A stretch of DNA of 64,000 bases from Microbacterium sp. ProA8 (GTDB lineage Bacteria > Actinomycetota > Actinomycetes > Actinomycetales > Microbacteriaceae): NCBI RefSeq assembly GCF_039905635.1, contig NZ_CP157000.1, positions 806,001 through 870,000 on the forward strand. Reading direction: 5' to 3'. Every line of letters begins with the position of its first letter. Position 1 is the stretch's first letter. Shown here in pieces: positions 57,375 to 64,000 of the stretch. The translations under genes were made by a program, and so were the position numbers. A model generated the notes under the pieces. That model did no database searches and was not told the DNA's origin. It worked only from the letters and a program-made list of their open reading frames with translations.

Positions 57375-58796
57375 ATGAAGGTTCAGGGACGCGGCGCGCT
57401 CGCCATCGTCTACGTCGCGCTGGCGATGTGGCTGGTGGTTCCGGCGACCATCGCGCTCGTCGAGGCCGGTTACTGGAGCGAGACCGAGCTGTTCACGAGC
57501 GTCTTGCTGATGGTCGTGCCGGCGACGATGCTCACGTTGTCTGTCGTATCGCGTGATCACAGCCTGGCTTGGTCGATCTTCTGGGCCTGGTCGTTGATCT
57601 TCCTTGGCCTCGCCCCGGCGTACCAACTGAGCCTGGGGATGCTTCCCTGGGGCGCAGTCTTGTCGCAGACGCTCGTCACGGACGCGCAGCGAGTCGTCTT
57701 GCTCGGATACTTGGTCGCGATCGTCGTCTTCGTCATCGCCTCGAGGTATGCGGGGAGCCGTGGGTTCACTCCGCCACGCCAGGTGGACGCCGGTAGCCCG
57801 CTTCAGCGCGCGACCGTGGCGATGATCTGGGTACACGCTGGGATTAGCCTGCTGTTCGTCGCTCTCATGGGCACGGCGATGTACTCGGGTAGAAGCGCCT
57901 TCAGCGCGCGGCTCGTCGAGATCGCAGCGATTCCCGGGATCGGTACGGCGTACTTTCTCTCGTCTGCGGGCGCGATCATAGTGCCGGCAATCGCAATCAC
58001 GATCCGCAAGATGGGAGTTCCTGTCAGCGCGTGGCTGGTCGGGCTCTCGATGAGCGTATCCCTGCTGGTGACTAACCCGCTCATCGGCTCCAGATTCCTG
58101 ACGGGGAGCTTTCTGGTCGCGGTCACCGCGGCGCTGCTCACCCGTACGGCGCGACGATGGCTTCCCGCCGGCGTCGTCCTTCTGTTCGTGACGGTGTTCC
58201 CTACGCTCGATTTGCTGCGCGGCGATGGAACCGGTGCGACGCGCATCGAGGTGACCGATCCATCGACCACGTTGACAAGCCTCGACTTTGATGCATTCGA
58301 AATGCTCTATCGCGCGGTGTCGCTCAACGGCCAATCGGCGCATGGATCGCCGAGCGCTGGTGAGCTACTTCTGGCTCCGCTTCTTCGTTGGGTCCCGATT
58401 CTCAGCGACAGCGTCCAGGGCAACGCGACCGGCCCGGTCGTCGCGCGGTCGACAGGAATGGGCTTCACGAATGTCTCCATGCCGCTTTGGGGTGAGGCCT
58501 TCTTGATCGGTTCCTGGTTGGGCGTGGTCGCCGGGTTCGCGGTTCTGGGCGCCGTCATCGCGGCAACCCGTCGCCCCAGTTCGCTGGCAGGCGTGCTGCT
58601 CGAGGTGCCTGTTGCGGCGCTGCTATTCATTGTCCTTCGGGGATCTCTTTACGAAGTCCTCGGTTACGTGCTGCTCGCGGTTGTGGTCGCATGGTGGCTG
58701 TCAACAGTTGAACAGAGGGGCGGGCGGCGATCTCAACGCGGGAGGGACAGCGGCCTTCGCGCGCCGATTGCCTCGCCTTCGGCGGCACGAGATTAA
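57375..58796 (+). CDS. Wzy-like O-antigen/exopolysaccharide polymerase
   Basis: The 473-residue protein has about eleven to twelve hydrophobic helices and little else, with a long extracytoplasmic loop between late helices (about residues 283-365). This is the usual layout of O-antigen polymerases, which are too variable for motif proof. Its place before two glycosyltransferases and a flippase supports polymerase. Codon use appears slightly less G/C-rich than the ribosomal genes, as is common in polysaccharide loci. Confidence 0.75.
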   Translation: MKVQGRGALAIVYVALAMWLVVPATIALVEAGYWSETELFTSVLLMVVPATMLTLSVVSRDHSLAWSIFWAWSLIFLGLAPAYQLSLGMLPWGAVLSQTLVTDAQRVVLLGYLVAIVVFVIASRYAGSRGFTPPRQVDAGSPLQRATVAMIWVHAGISLLFVALMGTAMYSGRSAFSARLVEIAAIPGIGTAYFLSSAGAIIVPAIAITIRKMGVPVSAWLVGLSMSVSLLVTNPLIGSRFLTGSFLVAVTAALLTRTARRWLPAGVVLLFVTVFPTLDLLRGDGTGATRIEVTDPSTTLTSLDFDAFEMLYRAVSLNGQSAHGSPSAGELLLAPLLRWVPILSDSVQGNATGPVVARSTGMGFTNVSMPLWGEAFLIGSWLGVVAGFAVLGAVIAATRRPSSLAGVLLEVPVAALLFIVLRGSLYEVLGYVLLAVVVAWWLSTVEQRGGRRSQRGRDSGLRAPIASPSAARD

Positions 58797-58890
58797 CAGA
58801 GATCAGCCGCTCTTCGGTAAGCGCGGGTTGGGACTCCTGGTATCGTCGGTTGTCGAAGTTGTCCGAGTCTGGACTGACGAGTATCGCCAC

Positions 58891-59715
58891 ATGCAACCAG
58901 CCCAGCCGCTCCCGCCGCGCCAGCCTGAGATTCCCACATGGACTCTCGTCACGGTCACCTACAACAGCGCCGAGCAACTCCGACGTCACTGGCAGTCGAG
59001 AGTGCCGGCTTCAGTCCGGTGGATCGTCGTCGACAACGCATCCACCGATGACTCCCGCGAAGTCGCTGCCGCGCTGGGTGCCGAGGTTATCGCGCTTCCC
59101 AGCAATATCGGGTTCGGTGCGGCCAACAACGTCGGATATGCGCAATCCGACACCGAGTTCGTGGGATTCGTGAATCCCGACGTCAGTGGAGACTGGGACA
59201 GTCTTCCGACGCTGGCAGATGCGACCCGGCAGTCGGGGGGACTGCTCACCCCGCAGCTCATCAATCACGATGGCTCCCTTCAGCCGAACGGTCGCGGATG
59301 GCCGTTCCTGCTCAGCAAGGTCCTGCACCGCACCACCGACGGATCCCGTGATCGTTCGTACCGGCGCTATGCGAAGCGAGACGAGATGCGGAGTGTCGTC
59401 TGGATCATGGGCGCGGTCGTGCTTGCGTCTCGCGACGTCTTCGAGCGGCTCGACGGCCCCTGGGACGAGTGGTTCTTCGTTTACTACGAAGACGCAGACA
59501 TCTGCCTGCGTGCGCGTCGTCTCGGCATTCCCACGATTGTCGCCGGAGGCGTCCATTGGCGCCACGGTTGGGAGAGGGCGACCTCCACATTCAATCACCA
59601 CGCGTGGAGGCGGGAGATCCCATCGATGATGAAGTTCTACGCCCGCTACCCACTGCTCCTGTCGCCATTCATGGCATTGACGCAACGGTGGCTCGAAAAG
59701 GGCGGGCCGCGTTGA
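58891..59715 (+). CDS. family 2 glycosyltransferase (rhamnosyltransferase-like)
   Basis: The product is 274 residues from the ATG at 58891. The GT-A motifs are VTVTYNS near residue 15, IVVDNASTDDS near 45, NIGFGAANNVGYAQS near 70 and GFVNPDVSGDW near 92 (the DxD-like metal site). A WWIMGAVVL-type segment and an EDADICLRARRLG motif follow. It resembles WbbL-type rhamnosyltransferases. No ribosome-binding site is seen and the frame stays open upstream, so the start is not certain. Confidence 0.87.
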   Translation: MQPAQPLPPRQPEIPTWTLVTVTYNSAEQLRRHWQSRVPASVRWIVVDNASTDDSREVAAALGAEVIALPSNIGFGAANNVGYAQSDTEFVGFVNPDVSGDWDSLPTLADATRQSGGLLTPQLINHDGSLQPNGRGWPFLLSKVLHRTTDGSRDRSYRRYAKRDEMRSVVWIMGAVVLASRDVFERLDGPWDEWFFVYYEDADICLRARRLGIPTIVAGGVHWRHGWERATSTFNHHAWRREIPSMMKFYARYPLLLSPFMALTQRWLEKGGPR

Positions 59716-59757
59716 CGCCCGACGAGTATTGCGGGTCCTGCGCGACCGGGTTCTGGC

Positions 59758-61176
59758 GTGAGTAAGCAGGGCGGCCGGGAAGTCCTCGGTCGCGGATCGG
59801 TGTACACAATCGGCACGGTGGCGCCGATCCTCGTCACGCTTCTCATCACTCCGTTGGTCGTGCGACTCGTCGGAACAGCTCAGTACGGGTATGTCGGCAT
59901 TTCGATCACGACCTACCAGGCGGTCGCTGTCATCCTGCCGCTCGGCCTTCCCGCGGCGGTGACCCGTCACGCTCTGATCGAGCGTTCAGCACGCGCCGGT
60001 GCGGCCGGGCTCGTGCTTCTGGGCGCGGCAGTCGCCGTCGTCATCGCCATTCCGGTGGCGTTGACCTCTCCTGCCTGGGGTGCGGTCCTGTTCGGCGACG
60101 TGGGATGGCTCCTGGTCTGGCCGGTGCTCTCGAGCGTCGGCTTGGCGTGGATGGCATTGGGGCAGTCGATGCTCAGGGCCGACGACCGCGCGAAGAGTTT
60201 TGTCGCGCTCGGCTGGACCATGGCGATCGCGCCGCCGGCCAGTGCGCTCGCCCTGTGCGCACTCTCCGGCGCGGAGGTGGTCGTCTACTTGGTGGCCCTC
60301 GCGATCGTGCAGGTGCTGGTCGGCGCCGCCGCGGTATGGGTGTCCTGCCGCCGTGCGCATGCCACGACGTCGGCCGTCGAAGCGCGCGGAGCCCTGCGGG
60401 TCGCTCTGCCGACGGTGCCGCACCAGCTCGCGATGGCTTCGTTGGGCGTTGCCACGGTTGCGATCGTCACATCGATGGGCGGTGTGACCGCCGGCGGGCA
60501 GGCGCAACTCGCAATCCTGCTGGGAACCGCGCCGCTCACCATCTTGGGGGCTCTCAACAACGCATGGGCGCCGATGGTGTACCGAGCCTCGGGTGTGGAG
60601 CGCGAGCGGCTTCTGCGCTCCACGACCGCGGTCGTGTCCCTGGTCGCGCTCGCACTGACCGCCGCGTTCTGCGTGTGCGCTCCCTGGCTCGCTCTCATTC
60701 TGGTGGGTCCCGCGCATTCGACACCGCTCACGACCGCGGCCCTGATCACCTCGGCAGGCGCGGGATTCATGGTTCTATACCTCTCCAACATCCATCTGGT
60801 CTTCGTGAGCGGGCGGACCTCGCTGCTGGCAGTGGCGACCCCTGCCTCCCTTCTCATCAGTGTCGTCACTGCGTCGGCTGCGTCTGCAGCGTCGGGCGTC
60901 GCGATGCTCGCGGTGATCGTGGTCCCGGTGTTCTACCTGCTGCAGTATGCGGCGAGCACGGCTCTCCGGCACGTGGTGGGGCAGCCCGCAACGCGCGTGA
61001 GCGCGGCCGTGCCTGCCGTAGCAGCGTCCGGCCTTGTTCCGATCCTCGCCGCTGCAGGAGTCTGGATCGATGGCGCCGCCATCATCGCATTCATCGCGGC
61101 GGTTGTCATTGCCGCCATCGGTGGCGGCGCCACCTTCCTCATGTGGCGCCGCCTTCAGATCGCGGAGCTGCTGTGA
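59758..61176 (+). CDS. Wzx-like polysaccharide flippase
   Basis: The 472-residue protein has about twelve helices and the MOP/PST family pattern (RGSVYTIGTVAPILVTLLITPLVVRLVG at the start; AQYGYVGI). It would flip lipid-linked repeat units to the outer face for polymerisation. The GTG at 59758 is the start. Its stop overlaps the next gene by 4 bp. Confidence 0.85.
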   Translation: MSKQGGREVLGRGSVYTIGTVAPILVTLLITPLVVRLVGTAQYGYVGISITTYQAVAVILPLGLPAAVTRHALIERSARAGAAGLVLLGAAVAVVIAIPVALTSPAWGAVLFGDVGWLLVWPVLSSVGLAWMALGQSMLRADDRAKSFVALGWTMAIAPPASALALCALSGAEVVVYLVALAIVQVLVGAAAVWVSCRRAHATTSAVEARGALRVALPTVPHQLAMASLGVATVAIVTSMGGVTAGGQAQLAILLGTAPLTILGALNNAWAPMVYRASGVERERLLRSTTAVVSLVALALTAAFCVCAPWLALILVGPAHSTPLTTAALITSAGAGFMVLYLSNIHLVFVSGRTSLLAVATPASLLISVVTASAASAASGVAMLAVIVVPVFYLLQYAASTALRHVVGQPATRVSAAVPAVAASGLVPILAAAGVWIDGAAIIAFIAAVVIAAIGGGATFLMWRRLQIAELL

Positions 61177-62156
61177 CGCCGGTCGGCGCGATCTGCATGG
61201 CGGTGTACCGTCCCGATGCAGTGGCGCTCAAGCGCCAGATCGACTCGCTGCAAGCCCAGAGCATTGGCGATTGGCGATGCGAGATCGCCATCGATGGGGG
61301 GCGCCCCTCGGATCTCGCCACCGTGCACTCCTGTGTGGGTGGCGACGGCCGGTTCAGAGTCGTCAACTACGTCGACCGCGTCGGCTTCTACCGCAACTTC
61401 GAGCGAGCGATGAAGCAAGTCGACTACGAAGTCCATTGGATCGCCCTCGCAGATCAGGACGACCGCTGGTACCCGGACAAGCTCGAAAAGCTGATACCCC
61501 TGCTGGACGGAGCTGAGCTCGTGACCGGGCAGGCCCGTGTCGTCATCCAGCAGGGAACCGAGATGGTCGACGGGGGTGCGACGCGACGCAGATGGCTGGG
61601 GCTCTTCGCGGATCTGCTGGACAACTCGGTGACGGGAAGCTTCTGCGTCTTCACGCCGTCGGTCGCGCGCGCCGCGTTGCCCTTCCCACAGCCCACCGAC
61701 GCGGCATATCACGACCATTGGATCGGGGCATGTGCCGCAGCCGTCGGCTCGGTGCGCATAATCGACGATCCTCTTCAGGATTACATCCAGCACGATCGCA
61801 ACGTCGTGGGGGAGTCGAGGGGCGGCCGGTGGCTGTCGCGCCTCGCGGACTGGCGCACACGCGCCGGTGGGTCGTTCTCGCTCAGCTACCTGGCAGCTGA
61901 GCGTTGGGGATGGCGCGTGGAAGTCGCCCGAACACTTCTCGAGAGAGTCGACGTCGACCCGAATGTGCAAGCGGATCTCGAGCTATTCGCGTCGGGTCGC
62001 CTTTCAACGCGGTTGGTGAGTCGAAGCCTGGGCGCGCTATGGAAGCGACAGGCCCCCGTAGGGCGCGTCGTCGCACTCCTCGTCGGGGCCGGTTCGGCAT
62101 CGGGGCTCGGCGGCGGGCGGAATCAGGTCAGCGCGAGGAGAGCAGAGAATGGTTGA
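61173..62156 (+). CDS. family 2 glycosyltransferase
   Basis: The 327-residue GT-A enzyme has an ICMAVYRPD start and a central WIALADQDDRWYPDKLEKL metal-binding motif (DQDD near residue 95), typical of alpha-type capsular glycosyltransferases. The GTG at 61173 overlaps the flippase stop. It ends in an Arg/Gly-rich tail and overlaps the next gene by 8 bp. Confidence 0.9.
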   Translation: MTPVGAICMAVYRPDAVALKRQIDSLQAQSIGDWRCEIAIDGGRPSDLATVHSCVGGDGRFRVVNYVDRVGFYRNFERAMKQVDYEVHWIALADQDDRWYPDKLEKLIPLLDGAELVTGQARVVIQQGTEMVDGGATRRRWLGLFADLLDNSVTGSFCVFTPSVARAALPFPQPTDAAYHDHWIGACAAAVGSVRIIDDPLQDYIQHDRNVVGESRGGRWLSRLADWRTRAGGSFSLSYLAAERWGWRVEVARTLLERVDVDPNVQADLELFASGRLSTRLVSRSLGALWKRQAPVGRVVALLVGAGSASGLGGGRNQVSARRAENG

Positions 62157-63387
62157 CGGTTCGCGAGCGGCACGAGAATCGGACGAGTCCGAACGCCAAG
62201 CCGGGGCACCGCGGGTTCGCACGGTCGCGTTCTACCTGCCGCAGTTCCACGCCATCCCGGAGAACGACCGCTGGTGGGGTGAGGGGTTCACGGAATGGAC
62301 GAACGTGCGACGCGCCGAACCCGCATTCTCGGGCCACGATCACCCGCGTCGGTCGACCGCTCTCGGCGAGTATGACCTCCGCGACGACTCGGTACTGCAT
62401 CGACAGGCCGAACTCGCTGCCGCTCACGACGTCGACGCGTTCTGCATGTACTACTACTGGTTCGCCGGCAAGCGTCTGCTCGAGACTCCGCTCGATCTGT
62501 ACCTCGATCGCGGGCCGGACTTCCCCTTCTGCATCTCGTGGGCGAATGAGAACTGGTCCCGGCGGTGGGACGGAAAGGACCAGGAGGTCCTGATCGCTCA
62601 GTCCTACGATGATTCCACCGCAGCCGAAGTCTTCGCCGACATGGCGAGATACCTCGCAGATCCGCGTTACCTGCGCTTCGACGGGCGCCCGGTCATCGTC
62701 GTCCACCGAGTGGATCATCTGCCCGATCCGCGGGGATTGGCCCAGACCTGGCGGCGGATGTCCGAAGCGGCGGGGTTGGGCTCGCCATACCTGATCGCCG
62801 CGGAGACCCGCCGGAACATCGATCCACGGGATGTGGGATTCGATGCCGTCGCGGAGTTTCCTCCCGTCGGCGCGAACACGCTGGGTTCCGCTCTCCTGCT
62901 TCCGCCCGCTGAGCTGAGCCGTCAGTTCCGCGGGCGGCTGATGTCGTATCGCCGGACGGCGAAGCGCTTCATGCAACGGCGCGACGCCTCGTTCCGCCGT
63001 CACCCGGGAGTGATGCCGGGTTGGGACAACAGCGCACGCCGCGGTATGAAGGCGACGGTATACGTCGGATCGTCGCCGCAGGCATATGGTGCTTGGATCG
63101 CTGACGCCCGGAGGCGCGAAGCGCGGCACGAGGGGCCGGGGCTGGTTTTCGTGAACGCGTGGAATGAATGGGCCGAGGGCGCGTACCTGGAACCGGATGC
63201 GTCCAGCGGTCAGGCCTACCTCTCCGCGACGCGTCGGGGTCGAATGCCCCCGACCGCCCGCCCAGCGGGAACCTACGGGTTGCCAGCGATCGGGTGGTGG
63301 TACTCACTGGCCCTCGCGGCGGCGGCCACCGGCCTGAACGCAGTTCGCACGGCAGGCGACAGCATGAGGCGTCGTCGTGCAGGCTGA
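62149..63387 (+). CDS. WbsX/GH99-like glycan-processing protein
   Basis: The 412-residue protein matches the WbsX/glycoside-hydrolase-99-like family. Signature stretches are AFYLPQFHAIPENDRWWGEGFTEWTNV near residue 27, CISWANENWSRRWDG near 128 and FVNAWNEWAEGAYLEPD near 335. In polysaccharide loci this family accompanies glycosyltransferases and is thought to act in glycan assembly or trimming; activity is not established. The ATG at 62149 overlaps the upstream gene by 8 bp. Confidence 0.88.
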   Translation: MVDGSRAARESDESERQAGAPRVRTVAFYLPQFHAIPENDRWWGEGFTEWTNVRRAEPAFSGHDHPRRSTALGEYDLRDDSVLHRQAELAAAHDVDAFCMYYYWFAGKRLLETPLDLYLDRGPDFPFCISWANENWSRRWDGKDQEVLIAQSYDDSTAAEVFADMARYLADPRYLRFDGRPVIVVHRVDHLPDPRGLAQTWRRMSEAAGLGSPYLIAAETRRNIDPRDVGFDAVAEFPPVGANTLGSALLLPPAELSRQFRGRLMSYRRTAKRFMQRRDASFRRHPGVMPGWDNSARRGMKATVYVGSSPQAYGAWIADARRREARHEGPGLVFVNAWNEWAEGAYLEPDASSGQAYLSATRRGRMPPTARPAGTYGLPAIGWWYSLALAAAATGLNAVRTAGDSMRRRRAG

Positions 63388-64000
63388 GCTGGAAGAGCTT
63401 GCGGCCGAGATCGTGGACTCGTTGGCGTCGTTTGACTTCGGTCCGGAACACGGGTCCACCATGCGCCTCGTGGCCGGGGCGGCTTTCGGCCTGATGGCGA
63501 GTATTCGCCCTTCTCCCCGCGCGGACCAAGTGTTCGATGGTCCGGTCAACCTCATCGTCAACAATCCGGTCGAGCACGGTGCGAGGTTCAGTCGCGCCCT
63601 CGCGCAATCGCTTCCCACTACTGAACCGTCCACGGTGTTTGCAGATGCACGCCACGCGGATCCTCTGGTGGGCGAGGTCCGAGACCTGCCCGGGGTAGGG
63701 CTACGATCGATCCACGCCCTCGGATCCGCGTCGAGGCTGCGCCTCTATGCGCGGCTTCGGAGGCTTCCACTCGTCATCGAGCACATCAACGCGGTGCCCG
63801 ATCGCTGGCGCGCCGAAGTGGCATTCCTGTCGCAGGCGTTTCGCTACCAGGCCGCCCTGAGGACGGACTTCTCGCGAACAAGTCTGATTGTCACAGACTT
63901 CGACCGTGGCACTACGGCCCGGCCCTGGGTATGGGCAGCCAGACGGTCGGGAAGAGCCGTGGTCACCGCGCTCCATGGCTCGCCGGCGTCGGCCACCTAC
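63377..64000 (+). CDS. partial unknown protein, exopolysaccharide locus (3' end outside window)
   Basis: A frame from the GTG at 63377 overlaps the preceding gene by 11 bp and stays open to the last base, giving 208 residues without a stop. It starts VQAELEELAAEIVDSLASFDF and contains LNLIVNNPVEHGAR-like and PLVIEHINAVPDRWRAEV segments. It ends at VTALHGSPASATY, where a His-Gly pair is reminiscent of GT-B capsule transferases. No family is certain. By context it is a further glycan gene of the same operon. Confidence 0.65.
   Translation, partial: MQAELEELAAEIVDSLASFDFGPEHGSTMRLVAGAAFGLMASIRPSPRADQVFDGPVNLIVNNPVEHGARFSRALAQSLPTTEPSTVFADARHADPLVGEVRDLPGVGLRSIHALGSASRLRLYARLRRLPLVIEHINAVPDRWRAEVAFLSQAFRYQAALRTDFSRTSLIVTDFDRGTTARPWVWAARRSGRAVVTALHGSPASATY

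Noticed and set aside
58612..58890. N-terminal extension of the GT2 gene into the polymerase gene
   Set aside because: The extra residues overlap the end of the polymerase gene in another frame and do not look like GT2 sequence. The family start fits the ATG at 58891.

Overview
The window is high-GC actinobacterial chromosomal DNA. It most likely comes from the Microbacteriaceae, and a Microbacterium-like genome fits best. The evidence is strong G/C at third codon positions, the str, S10, spc and alpha ribosomal blocks lying close together, spc and alpha blocks that lack rpsN (S14) and rpsD (S4), LPxTG/LAxTG-anchored surface proteins, frequent leaderless-looking starts, and a dispersed short palindromic repeat (core GGTCGTTGAGCGAGCG...CGAAACG). 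The genus is an inference. No rRNA, tRNA, transposase, integrase or CRISPR array was seen.

Layout. (1) 1-7.9 kb: a tightly overlapping operon encoding the end of a fibronectin-type surface protein, a MoxR ATPase, a DUF58 protein, a membrane transglutaminase-like protein that lacks two of its three catalytic residues, a membrane FHA protein and a small tail-anchored protein. (2) 8-12.7 kb: the str operon (rpsL, rpsG, fusA, tuf). (3) 12.9-28 kb: a small antitoxin-like gene, a 3338-residue LPATG surface protein with a vWA domain and two classes of tandem modules, a minus-strand pair encoding a glycosyltransferase and an exopolysaccharide-initiating sugar transferase, and a second secreted protein (LAVTG) preceded by a minisatellite. 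(4) 28.1-45 kb: the S10-spc-alpha supercluster with secY, adk, map, a DsbA-like thiol protein, infA, rpmJ and rpoA. (5) 45-48.8 kb: truA and assorted small genes. (6) 48.8-64 kb: an exopolysaccharide locus with a DUF4012 protein, UDP-glucose dehydrogenase, two tandem tyrosine autokinases, an unknown membrane protein, a low-molecular-weight tyrosine phosphatase, a Wzy-like polymerase, a Wzx-like flippase, two family 2 glycosyltransferases, a WbsX/GH99-like protein and a partial unknown gene running off the window.

How the parts fit. The ribosomal blocks are conventional core genes. Around them is envelope machinery. The sugar transferase at 24.5-26 kb would start a lipid-linked polysaccharide, which the 57-64 kb cluster extends, flips and polymerises under control of the kinases and phosphatase. 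The two anchored proteins share a Cys-bounded domain and would be displayed on the same wall. The best candidates for new biology are the catalytically degenerate transglutaminase in the MoxR-DUF58-FHA operon, the Cys-bounded domain shared by the two anchored proteins, the unknown membrane protein between the tyrosine kinases and the phosphatase, the minisatellite before the LAVTG protein, and the dispersed palindromes and hairpins in the ribosomal gaps.
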